Assembly: GCA_013400115.1 (NCBI GenBank)
Contig: VXBP01007596.1
Location: 129,297-193,296 of the forward strand
Direction of reading: 5' to 3'
From: Rhinopomastus cyanomelas
Lineage: Eukaryota > Chordata > Aves > Bucerotiformes > Rhinopomastidae
DNA length: 64,000 bases
Position 1 is the stretch's first letter; each line of letters begins with the position of its first letter. Positions 35,586 through 47,300 of the stretch are shown piece by piece. The position numbers and the translations under genes were made by a program. The notes beneath the pieces were generated by a model that was not told the DNA's origin, ran no database searches, and saw only the letters and a list, made by a program, of their open reading frames with translations.

Positions 35586-35948
35586 CCGTTTGGAGAAGAG
35601 GAGACTGAGGGGTGACCTCATTAATGTCTACAAATATGTGAAGGGTAGGTGTCAGGAGGATGGAGCCAGGTTCTTTTCAATGTCATCTAGTGATAGGACA
35701 AGAGGCCATGGGTGCAAGATGGAACATAAGAAGTTCCATATAAATATGAGAAGGAACTTCTTCACAGTGAGGGTGACAGAGCACTGGAAGGGGTTGCCCA
35801 GGGGGGGTTGTGGAGCCTCCTTCTCTGGAGGCGTTTAAAACCCGGCTGGTGCAACTTGGTCTATGTGATCCTCTGTGTCAGAGGGATCGGACTAGATGAT
35901 CTTTCAAAGTCCCTTCCAATCCCTAATGTTCTGTGATTCTGTGATTCT
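35586..35948 (+). mobile_element. CR1 LINE, 3' 0.36 kb
   Basis: GTTTGGAGAAGAGGAGACTG to ATTCTGTGATTCTTG; sense ORF2 end (L-I-N-V-Y-K-Y-V-K-G). It lies between the two arms of the unclassified inverted repeat. Confidence 0.92.
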
Positions 35949-36354
35949 TGAAGGGTTGAAGCTTGGCAAGATACTGGAAATAGACAGCTGAGTGAGGGCT
36001 ACAGTCTGCTGCCATTTGCATGAGTATTTTTAAGGCAGTCTTCTAAAATATATTGAATATTCAATTCTAAGTCCAGGATGCAGTTGGTTAAAAAAAACCC
36101 CAACACTTGTGAATTGCAGGTGAACTACAAAACCTAACCCGATTTGGGGAAAAAGGCAATTAGCCATTTCATTCACCCCACATAAACAGACACACATACA
36201 CAGACGCATGGAGATTCATCACAATGTTCTTACATAACTGAGCCAAAACCTCAACATCCAAACCCTAAAAAGAGAAAAGAAACTTCCAACCAGTCCTGCT
36301 TCTGTGGAACCATGGTGCCCATCAAGTTCATATTCATGTCCCTCAGTGTCAGGG

Positions 36355-36489
36355 GGCAATTTAAAGTCCAGCTCTCAGTTCTGTGTGCTTCCATGCCAGT
36401 CCTCCATTTCCAAAATGCCGATTCCTATGGCCATGAACAAGGGGAGCACTCTCTCCATTTCAGCAAACTGTGGAAACCCAGAATGAAAC
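36355..36489 (+). repeat. Arm B of an unclassified inverted repeat pair
   Basis: Partner of 34860-34995, 1.36 kb away in opposite orientation. The best-conserved blocks are GGCAATTTAAAGTCCAGCTC, AACAAGGGGAG and CATTTCAGCAAACTGTGGAA. One frame stays open through the whole arm (F-S-K-L-W-K-P-R-M-K near its end; arm A gives F-S-K-L-W-K-S-R-M-K). Confidence 0.75.
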
Positions 36490-37174
36490 TGTCTTTCCTC
36501 TGATCTCTGAGGTTCCACAGTGTCTAAAGACACACCATGCTTCCAGGGCAGGATGGCTGCTGTGTCCAGTTCAGTGCCATGTGCATCCTCTCCACAACAC
36601 AGATGAGAAGAAACCCAAAACGGAATCTCCAAAGCTCCTCCACCACCCAAACTGCAAACAAACCCCCTCTGTTTGAAGAAAACACATAGAGCTGCCACTT
36701 TGACCTGCAGTTTTCAAGATGAGCAGCAGAATTTCAACCCATAACACCCACCACGGGAGCAAAGGACACTCTGAATCCACTGTGCTTCACCATGTTTCAC
36801 AGAAATCAGCTTTCAGCTGCAAGGCTGCTTCCAGCTGTAAACTCACGTGGCCCCACTGCACGGCGCGATGCGTGTTGGTTCAAAGGGAGGGTGCTAAGAA
36901 CATGGCTGCGTTGGGCTCAGCTGACTGGGAGAACGCTCTTCTGGGTGGCCTCCTGGGATTCGGTGAGGTGATGGATCAGCTCGACCCATAACATTGCTGA
37001 CAGGCTCTGACAGTCCGTGTACAGCCAGAGCCACACGCAGAGAGTGTTCGTAAGACACAGTCAGACCACAGCGCAGTTCTGTTGTCACACTAAGGCTCTG
37101 TCCTGACCATACTCTGTTCTTAAGGATAAATCCTGTTGGGTTTTTTCCCCTGCAGATAGGCACTAAAAAGGGCA

Positions 37175-37516
37175 ACCTTATGGCAACCTTCCAATCCCTG
37201 AAAGGGACCATTAAGGCTGGGGAACAACTGTTCCATAGGGCAGGAAACAATAGGATGAGGGGCTCATGGTTTGAAGCTGGAAAAGGGTAGATATAGGTTA
37301 GACATGGGGAACAAGTTGTTTAGTCTGAGGGTGCTGGATCGCTGGAACAAGCTCCTGGCGAGGTGGTGGAGGTCCCATCCCTGGAGACAGTCAGGGTCAG
37401 GCTTGGTGGGGCTCTGGGCAACGTGGTCTAGTGAGTGATGTCCCTGCTTGTTGCACAGGGGTTGGACTGGATGATCTTTGCAGGTCCCTTCCAACCCAAA
37501 ACATTCTGATTCCATG
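37175..37516 (+). mobile_element. CR1 LINE, 3' 0.34 kb upstream of PERP-like copy 2
   Basis: Sense 3' end ending CCAACCCAAAACATTCTGATT. It stops 577 bases before the copy 2 ATG and belongs to the same subfamily as the CR1 that stops 409 bases before the copy 1 ATG. Confidence 0.88.
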
Positions 37517-37909
37517 TTTTTTATTGTCTCACTTCTATAGCAGTGAGTTAAAAAGAAAGTTTTGTAATTGTAGAAGAATAAAGTATAATTTTATGTTTAA
37601 ATGGAGTCCAAGAACAGCAGCTTTCAGCCTTCAGGTGGCAAGTTTCAGAAGCAACAATCCTTTAACGCAAATAATTCCCTGGCTGGTGTCCTGTCATAAT
37701 GCAAATCCCTGAGGAGATAGGAAGATGTAAACACAGCTGGAGAAGCTCCTGCTGCTGGGGAGTGGCAGGAAGGAAAGAGTTAAATGCTGAAGGTAAACAG
37801 CACCTGATTTGTTACCCAGTCAGCAAGGCAGAGAGGATCCCACAGATAAACCCAGTGTAGTAGCTGCTCCCCAGCTCAACTGGTTATTGCTCAGCTGCAG
37901 CTCTTACTC

Positions 37910-38092
37910 ATCCCAATCTAGGTGGAGCTCCCTGCCTCCCTCCCTGCCCTGTCTCTCCCGATTAAAAAGCTTTTCTCAAGCGTCTGCACACGCGGCCCTG
38001 GTTCTTGGTCTGTCTTTCAGGAGCTTTGCTGCAGCACCCTTTGCTTCAGAGACGGCCAGCCTTGTCCCACCAGCCTCCTCCTGCCCTGGAAG
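37910..38092 (+). promoter_or_regulatory. Candidate promoter and 5'UTR of PERP-like copy 2
   Basis: A CCAAT box (37913-37917) is followed 44 bases later by an AT-rich ATTAAAAA (37961-37968) that could serve as a weak TATA element, about 130 bases before the ATG. The block lacks the CpG richness of the copy 1 promoter, so the two genes probably differ in regulation. The start site itself cannot be read from sequence. Confidence 0.35.
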
Positions 38093-38303
38093 ATGGTGAA
38101 GTACGGCCTTGACTACACGCGGTGCAGATGGATCCTACCGCTGCTCCTGGGCATAGGTGTCATCTTCGGGATCATCGCGCTGGCGGGCAGGGGCTGGCTG
38201 GAGTCACAGACCTTGCCCTATGTGCAGCAGGCATCGCTGTGGGAGAACTGCAGGAGGCCTGAGGAGGGGGGGGACTGGAGCTGCGAGTCGCTTATGGGCT
38301 ACG
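38093..38303 (+). CDS. PERP-like: PERP-like copy 2, coding exon 1
   Basis: Encodes residues 1-70 plus one base. The ATG has A at -3 and G at +4 and aligns with the start of copy 1. The frame is open upstream to at least 37922, but that stretch shows no family similarity and contains the likely promoter. The donor is G|GTAAGT at 38304. About 71% identical to exon 1 of copy 1 at the protein level. Confidence 0.91.
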
Positions 38304-41300
38304 GTAAGTGCCTGCGAGGGCAACAAGGAGCAGTCGCTGAAGCGCTGGGTCACGTCTCTGAGCTCATCTTCCCTCAGCTGTCCTGGGGAGTGAAACGTCT
38401 GGCATTTGTACATGAACCTATGAGCTGTAGGGGATGTTCCTGGAGCTCCTCGAGGATTTTGGCTAACAGGATGGAGAAATATGTCTCCGTCCTCGCCCAG
38501 AAAGAAAGAAACGTGGTCGCTTTAGAGGGCGGGTTGCCCACACCTCACGCGCACAAACCCTCACCCGTGGTGGTGTGCCAGGGCAGAGATATTACAGCGT
38601 TTTGGGGCGATGGGACTAGATGAGCTTTGGACGTCCCTGCCAGCCTAGGCCATTCTATGGTTTAAGGTTTCCTTCTCTCAGAAGAAGCTGGGGACCTCTT
38701 CTCTCTAGTCACTACTTTACCAAACTTAACAGCAGTGTTTTAAATAGAAAGTTAAATGTACTCATTCATTTTAATAAAAAAACCTAATTAAAAAAGCTAA
38801 TTTTATTTAAAAATTGTTTTAATTATTTAAAATTTGAATAAATTCAAAGACATCCATTAATTTAAAATTAATTGAGAATTAAATTAAGCATTTGCTCTGT
38901 TTAAATTGAACAGCAAATGTCCAAACAGCAAGTTGTGTGGGCAAGCCTGGCGTTAGCGTGATAAACCACCGAGTGGCAGCCAGCAGTGGGAAGGCAGAAA
39001 TGCAAGATGGTAGGAAGATCCTCCCAGGGAGTGTCAGGCTGCAGAATGCTGCCCTGGAACTGCTCCGGTGGGTGGGTTGCGTCAAAGAGTCTCCTGGCAA
39101 TTACGAAAGAAAGCTCAAACAGGTGACCAGATTTCTTGCTAGCGCTGAGTTTTGGTTAAGGATGGTATTAACCACGGTGATCCGGGGGCAACCTTTGGCT
39201 TGAAAAGCCTGGGAGAGTGGGCCAAGAGAAGGATCGATGTAAATGCACCCTATTTCTTTTCTTTCCTATCCCTTCTATTCTTTCCCTACGTATTTGCTAT
39301 TGGCCACGGCCTGCACCAGCTTACCATAGGTGATGGGCTGTTGGGCAATGCCAGCAGGTAATTCCAATCCTTCATACAGTTTGTGTGAATTCAAGGTCAA
39401 AGGAAGATCATCTTCTCTAAAGCTCAGACCCTCAGCTTTTTGCTGAAGAGTAGCCCTGAGGAGAGGGGCTTGGGGGTGCTTGCGGATGAAAAGCTCCACA
39501 TGAGCCAGCAGTGTGCACTTGTGGCCCAGAAGGCAAACTGGATCCTGGGCTGCATCAGGAAAAGTGTGGCCAGCAGGTCAAGGGAGGTGATTCTCCCNTG
39601 GGGGAGTTGGAACTGGATGATCCTGTGGTCCCTTCTAATCCAGACTGACTGTGTGACTCGGTCTAGGTGATCCTGCTGTGTCGGGGGATTGGACTGGATG
39701 ATCTTTTGAGGTCCCTTCCAATCCTTAATGATTCTATGATTCCATGATTCTAAGATGAGTGTTGAAATACTTGCAAAGCAGTCTCGGGGATCATTTGCTT
39801 TTACTGCATCTTTTCAAACCTTTAGGAAAAAGTTCATCATCTGCAGTTAAACTCTGAAATTGTGCATAAAATTCAACTGTAGTGAGAGAGTTGTAGGAAC
39901 AGGCTGCCCAGGGAAGGGGTTGACTCAGCATCCCTGGATGTGTTTGACGATGTGGTACTTAGAGGTGTGGTCTGGTGCTGACCTTGGTAGAGCAGGGTTA
40001 AATGGTTGGACCTGATGATCTCAAGGGTCTCTTGAAACCTGAATGATTCTAGGATTCTATGACCTCAGTCAGCATAAGGCCCTAGAGAAAGGCCAGCTGC
40101 ATTAAGCATCAGGGGTATCATCTTCTCTGTGGACTACCCTGCAGTGCCTGGAGTTACCACGGATCACATCCGTGATGAGTACAGCACTTCTAACACAGAA
40201 ATGGGGGGTTTAGCACACGTGTACAGAACGTTCTCCACGGGGTGCTCTGCACAGTCAGCAGATGCTTGCGCAAGCAGTAGAAGTGCCGTTCGTGTGCTGC
40301 AAGGCTGCGTTATGCTCTCAATGGGCATGTCTCTGCCATTTGACCACTCCAAGCTTACTGAATACGCAGGAAACCTAAGCAAATCCTCCTGGACAAGCTA
40401 TCCACATGGGAAAGGAAGAAACTTCCAGGACAGTGGAGTCATTTAGCCCACGGGAGAATATTTAAAGCCTAGATGCAAAAACTGTGCTCATAGGCCAAGG
40501 GCTATTATGCTGTTGGGCTGCTGCCTCTACAAGGTGATGGCCATTACAATGTTGACTTTGGACATTAGAGGGGTGGGTTAACCCTGACCTACAGGAGGGC
40601 TGCAGACTTGACTGCTAAAGATGCAAATTCTTGCCACCGTCCTGATCCTTTCCAGCCCCTTCCCACAGACACAGATCCAATCACAGAATCACAGAACATT
40701 TAGGGATTGGAAGGGACCTCGGAAGATCAATCCTGTCCTCCAGTTTTCCTGTTGTTATTGTCACTTAGTGTGGGGTTGGGACTTCCCCTTCCTCATGCAG
40801 GGTACAGGTGCTTGATGCTTATCTTGGTTCCACCCAGGCCATGCCATAGTGTCTCACTGATGCATTGAGATGTTGAGCCTGATTCTACACAGAGCTTTAA
40901 CAATTCTGGGCTTCCATTTATCCACAGAGCACCAGAAAGGTCACAGAAGGCAAGCACTCGGCATCGTGTTCTGCAGGATATTTAACAGAATATCCTGTTC
41001 CGTAGGATATCTAACCTTGTCTTGCACCAAACAAGACAGATTGCTGGATAAACAAAGTGTGATCTCATGCCTTCCTGAGCACAGACAGAACTGTGATGGA
41101 ACAGAAAGGGCAGTAGTGTTTTACACCTTTCCTGGGATGAACTCTCTCCTTACCCCCTCTATTCCCATCTCATTTCCTCTGGGCTTTACTCTTGGCTTCC
41201 CACAGGCTGGGTAGGTTCTGAGTTTGTTGGTCCTGTGGGAATGGTTTTGCTGACTTGGACCCCAGCCAGCAAATATTCTCACCATCTTTAATTATAATTG

Positions 41301-44300
41301 TGGTTTTTATTGAGAGTTGTTCAGTACAGTGTGGAAATCCAAACAAAATTCTGCATGTGCAGTGTCTGCTGTTTCCATTCAGTCTCTGCTGTTGTGCTTC
41401 ACGTATGTGCATGCACAAAGGACAGCCCAGAGGTCCTGTTTGAAAGGAAGAAGGCTGATAGATCCATTGTCTGCACATGTGGAGTCTGGAGTCTCTGAAC
41501 AGTTTCTTAAGCAGGCAGAATTAAAATAGCAGAGTCAAGACAAGAAGCTTCTACAATGTCTAATTTTTTTCATGGAAAACCAGTAGAGTAACTCCACTGG
41601 TGCAGTTATCTCCAGTGAGAGCATCTGTACACCCTTGGGCTTTCATAAGGTTTATGAACTCTGGAAAGTGAAAATATGAAGAATTTATATGCTGTTAACT
41701 TCTCCAGGAGGTCAGATCTTCCACTTTAGAATCATAGAATCACAGAATCATTAGGAATTGGAAAGGACCTTGAAAGATCATCTAGTCCAATCCCCCGCCA
41801 CAGCAGGATCATGTAGACCAAGTCACACAGGAACACATCCAGGTGGGTCTTAAACATCTCCAGAGAAGGAGACTCCACAACCCCCCTGGGCAGACTGCGC
41901 CAGTGCTCTGTCACCCTCACTGGGAAGAAGTTCCTTCTCATATTCATGTGGAACCTCCTATGTTCCAGCTTACAACCATTGCCCCTCGTCCTATCACTAG
42001 AGGCCATTGAGAAGAGCCCAGCTCCATCCTCCTGACACTTACCCTTCACATATTTATAGACATTAATGAGGTCACCCCTCAGTCTCCTCTTCTCCAAGCT
42101 CAAGAGACCCAGCTCCCTCAGCCTCTCCTCATAAGGGAGGTGCTCCACTTCCTTCATCATCCTCGTTGCTCAGAACTGGACACTTTAAGACTCATACAGA
42201 CTGTCCCAGAAGTCTACAGAACTTTATAGGGGGGAAAAAAGTCCATTAGTCCACTTCCTCGAAAAGCCTGGAGTTTAGGATGAGAGACTGAGAAATTCAG
42301 ACTAGCTCTACAATGTCCTGGCACTGGATGCCAAGCCTATAACATGCTTGACCATTTACGGAGACGGAACCAAAGAGTTTTGGTAGGTGCTGAGCACAAT
42401 AAGGACTGTAGCTGTCTGGGACGTGGCTGGGCTTGCAAAGGAAACACCTACATTAAAAGCCTTCGTGAAGCTGGCACAGCACTCCCTTGCTTTTCTTGAT
42501 TTTTGGCTACACAACCTCTGTTGAACAGGGTTGTGCAGACCTGAGACACCACTTCAGTGTGTAATTTACTCCAATCCAGGTTCTGAAGATGTTTTAATGT
42601 GTGGGGTTTGTTGGGGGGAAAAAACTGATTTGATTTTATTGACCCGGAACTTGGCAGAGTAGGATTATTGTTCGGACTTGATGGTCTCACAGGTCTTTTG
42701 CAACCTGGATGATTCTGTGTGAAGCAAAACAGGATCACACAGAATCTCTCTGGTTGGAAAAGACCTCTGGGATCATTTACTGGAGAGCAGCCCTGAGGAG
42801 AGGGACTTGGGGGTNTGCTGAGCTGGATGAGGCTCTGGCCATCCTGATCTAGGGTGGGGTGTCCCTGCCCATGATGGGGGAGTTGGAACTGGATGATCCT
42901 GTGGTCCCTTCTAACCCTGACTGACTGTGTGACTCGATCTAGGTGATCCTGCTGTGTCGGGGGATTGGACTGGATGATCTTTCGAGGTCCCTTCCAATCC
43001 CTAGTGATTCTATGATTCTAAGTCCAACCATCTACCCTATCTTACAAGTTCACTCCTAAACCACATCCGTCAACACCTCATCAAAACGATCTTTAAACAC
43101 ATCCCAGGATGGCAACTCGACCACCTCACTGGGAAGCCCATTCCAGTGCCTGACCACCCTTTCTGTGAAAAAATTCTTCCTAATATCCAGTCTAAACCTA
43201 CCCTGTTGTAACTTGAACCCATTCCCTCTAGTTCTATCACTAATTGCTTGTGAGAAGAGACCAGCACCAACCTCTCCACAATGCCCTTTCAGGTAGTTGT
43301 AGACAGTGATGAGGTCTCCTCTCAGCCTCCTCTTCTTCAACCTAAAGAGCTCTTGCAGTCTTTCCTCACAAGATTGATTCTCCAACTTAGCTGCCCTCCT
43401 CTGCACCTGCTCCAGTACCTCCACACCTGTCTTGTATCGATGTGCCCAAAACTGGACACAGTGCTCAAGATGTGACCTCATCAGTGCCAAATACAAGGGG
43501 ATGATAACCTCCCTACTCCTGCTGGCCACACTGTTTCTAATACAAGCCAGGATGCCGAAAGTCATGGCTATGCTTGCCTCGTCTCATGTTCCACCCAACC
43601 CTGCAACTCTTCCACATGCATCACAACAGCTGCAAGCTTGATGCTCTAAATTCAGGTTGGTCAATTCATTTGGATGGTGCAAACAGATCTTGGGGAAGAA
43701 AAATCAGGAGAAGGCTGACATGACAAGCAGAATTCAGGTCTTCAGTTATTTTCATGTACTCGACTACAGACTTTTCTGGAGGGTTTTCTGGGTATTTAAT
43801 AAGAGACCTTAGCAAGACTTTACCAAGAGGTATTTACACAGTTTATTAAGGTCGGAAGGGGCCTTCAAAAGCCAATCCTCCTGCTCAAGCAGGATACAAA
43901 TGACTGAAAAGTAGTTTGATTTAAATTTAGACCTGAAAGAGTTAAAATACCAGATGCACGGCCATTGAAAGGATAATACAGTCACTGGACATGAGATTCA
44001 TCCCATTGGAGGGATGAATGACTTGTCTCTGTGATCTGGAAAGGACAGCGGTGTTCTAGCTCGTTCTGGTTTCATTTTGGTCCATGACTATTCATGCAGC
44101 TCTACAAGGCAGGATGGCCAGAGTCGTAGGATTCTAATGAACAAACGTTACTTCCTTCAAGTATGGCAGCAGGTGAGACTGCCCATGGCACAAGTGGAAG
44201 AAGGCAACGCTGCAGGAGGAAAGAAATGTTTTGCTTTAGTCTCATACGAACGCCCTTGTTGAGTAATTTGTTTTCCTGTTTTGCTTCTATCAGCATCTTG

Positions 44301-47300
44301 GGTCCAGGGAATCTTTTGCTGCAGTGGAGATTCATTTATCATTCTGGAGGAATAATGAAATGGGAGAAACTTGCTAAAAATCCCAGATAATGATACAACA
44401 GTGGGGCTCACAGTGTGGCTGGGAACAGAATCTGAGCAGCAAAGGACGTCTAGGTACTACATCTACCACTGGCCTGGCACTGCTGGCCCCACAGCTACCC
44501 CTCTAACCAGTCCAGCAGACCAGTGACTCATCATGTCTGGGGCACAGAACAGAGCAGACAGCAAGTTTTCCCATTGCCACACCGCCTTCCCCCACATTCC
44601 CATCACACCTGCCAGCCAGCACCTAATCCTGGGGCAGGGAAGCCCTCACTGGCCTCAAGCTGAAGCAAACACCCTGAGCAGAGTGACATGGGGGTTATTT
44701 CCAGAGGGACAGGCTGGAGGACCATCCCTCTCACCAGCGCCTGGGAGGAGAAACGGGGGGTCTCCACAGTGCTTTGGCATCTGAGGGTGTGTGTACGCAG
44801 GGGCAGAAATGAAATAAACGAGTGCCTGTGCTCTGGGAGCAGGGATCAGCTCAAGTCGTAGGGCTTTCACTCCAGACCTTCCCTGAAGGCAAGGCTCTGC
44901 ACTTGAAGGCTCTCAGAGATTCTGGTAAAAGTCAGGTACCTTGTTGCTGGCTACAGCTACCGGAAAGGAGGTTGTAGAGAGGTGGGGGTTGGTCTCTTCT
45001 CCCAAGTGACAGGGTAAGAGGATATGGCCTCAAGCTGCACCAGGGGGAGCTTAGGTTAGACATTAGGACAAGCTTCTTCCTGTAAAGGGTTATTGAGCAC
45101 TAGAACAGGCTGCTCAGAGAAGTGGTTGATTTACCATCCCTGGACATATTTAAAAGTCATGTGGATAAGGTGCTCAAGAACATGGTTTAGCGGTGGGCTT
45201 GGTAGAATTGGGTTAATGGTTGGACACTATGATCTTTTTCAGCCTAAATGAATCTATGGTTCTAAGTAGATTTGGAAAAGCATCCTTGCAGTTGGAAAAC
45301 AAAGGTTGGGGAGGTTTATGTCCAGTCCAAGGAAGCCCAGGATAGACCCCAGCTCTATGCTCTCTGCATTGCCTGGATTACAAAACAGTCCCTGACTACT
45401 CTGACCCAGGGCAAACTGAAATCAAAACCTTGCTGTTTCTGCTGCATCACAGCATGAAACTGGTGTGTTTATATGTGGTGACTGCTGGTAGTTTTAGTGA
45501 CAACACCTAGAGAAGCACAGAATCTCAGTCATCAGTCTCAGTGTAACATTACCTGGGACTAAGCAGTGAGAAATGAGATTATGAGACTGGTTAGTTCACA
45601 ACCTAAAATATTCAGTCATTGTCCAAACCGCAGGATGTTAGAAAATATGGGATCTGTTAAATGTTTATAATATAGTATGTCTATTAAATGAGGTAGTAAT
45701 GAAAATATCAAAACACCACTGTACTGTGAGTGTCCTTCACTGGAGACGTTCAAGACCTGCCTGGATGTGTTCCTGAGTGACTTGGTCTAGGTGATCCTGC
45801 TGTGGCATGGGGATTGGACTAGATGATCTTTCAAGGTCCCTTCCAATCCCTGATGATTCTATGATTCTGTGATTTAAGGAACCCTGATGAGGGAAATAAC
45901 AAATTGTGTTTGTAGGAGATGCTGTTGTTACTAAAGAGATGTAAGAAAAGGGAATGAAGTCAAATGAATTTAATTGCCATGGCAATTTTCACTCCCCATC
46001 TGCAATCACTAACATGCTTTCCCTTGTAATTTTAGGGTTTATTGTTATTATATATTTTATGGCAAATTCATTAATCAGGCTCTTTTCTAAATAATAGCTA
46101 TGTGCTTCAGTAATTAACTCTGCAGAGAGCAATTGCAGATGGCATCCCACTGTTTATTATCCAATACTCCTTCAATAATTACACTTAAATTGAGTGGAAA
46201 AGGAGCAGTCGTGCAGAGGGTTCTCACCTCCCCCTCAGGAGATACCAACTGCTGCTGCTGAGGACTTTGTGCAGATCCTCAACGCTTTCCAATCCTCATA
46301 GGATTGGAAGGGACTTCCAAAGGTCATCTAGTCCAAACCCCTACTACAAGCACAATCATCACTCACTAGACCAGATAGCCCAGAGCCCCATCAAGCCTGA
46401 CCTGGAATGGCTTCAGGGATAGAGCCTCCAGCATCCTTCTAGGCAACCTGTTCCAGGGATCCACCAGCTTCAGATTAAAGAACTTTTCCCTGATGTCAAA
46501 CCTAAATTGACCCTTTTCCAGCTTCCAACCATGACCTCTTGTCTTATTGTTTCCTGTCCTATTGAACATTTCTTGCCCAGCCTTCTGAGAGACCCTTTTC
46601 AGGTACTGGAAGGTCACTATAAGATCACCCATGATCTCAGCCTGTCCTCATAAGGATATCATCAGGACCTTATGTCCTTGAGAGGACTCACAAACACAGA
46701 GGAGGGATCTCTGCTGAAAATGTGTGGAAACTCATGGCTAAACTGACATTTATCTTCCTCTCTTCTTCTCTATCTTATTGCTCTGATAGAGCAGAGCTAC
46801 ACAATAACCTCCTCACTCATATCAGGCTTGAAGGGGCTCTCGGCCATCTGGTCTGGAGAGTGAAGCCCCTGTTTGTTGCAGGGGGCTTGGACTAGACGAC
46901 CTTTGCAGGTCCCTTCCAATCCTATGATTCTATGGTCTGAAGATTGACAAGGGCTGCAGGATGGATTTGAAATTCCACAGTAGGGTTAACCAGCCAGGTT
47001 ACTTAAGCAGAAAAGGATTTAAGCAGGAAAAAAATCCCCCAACCTTTAAAATGCTGCAGTTGATGTTTCTGTATGGCTTCTCCCCAACAGCTTGTATAGC
47101 TCTGAGCACACTGAGTCACTGAGTATTGTCATGACACGTTCCTTCTCTGTCAGGTTTCGTTATAGATCCTCTCACCAGTCAAACATTCCCAGGAACTCAA
47201 GGTAGTTTGTGGAGCGATGGTGGCAGCCTATATCCCAGAGTTCTCTGACTTCTCACGTTACCAAATAGCCCTTCATTGTCACACAGGGTCCTGCTTAAGC

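Larger units (their letters stand above)
30621..37174. other. Spacer between the two PERP copies
   Basis: Contains five CR1 copies and the unclassified inverted repeat pair. The remaining unique sequence shows no exon-like signal. A short (CA)n run lies at 33658-33670. Confidence 0.7.

Noticed and set aside
37922..38092. N-terminal extension of PERP-like copy 2 in the open upstream frame
   Set aside because: The extension has no family similarity and overlaps the likely promoter; the ATG at 38093 aligns with copy 1 and has a good context.
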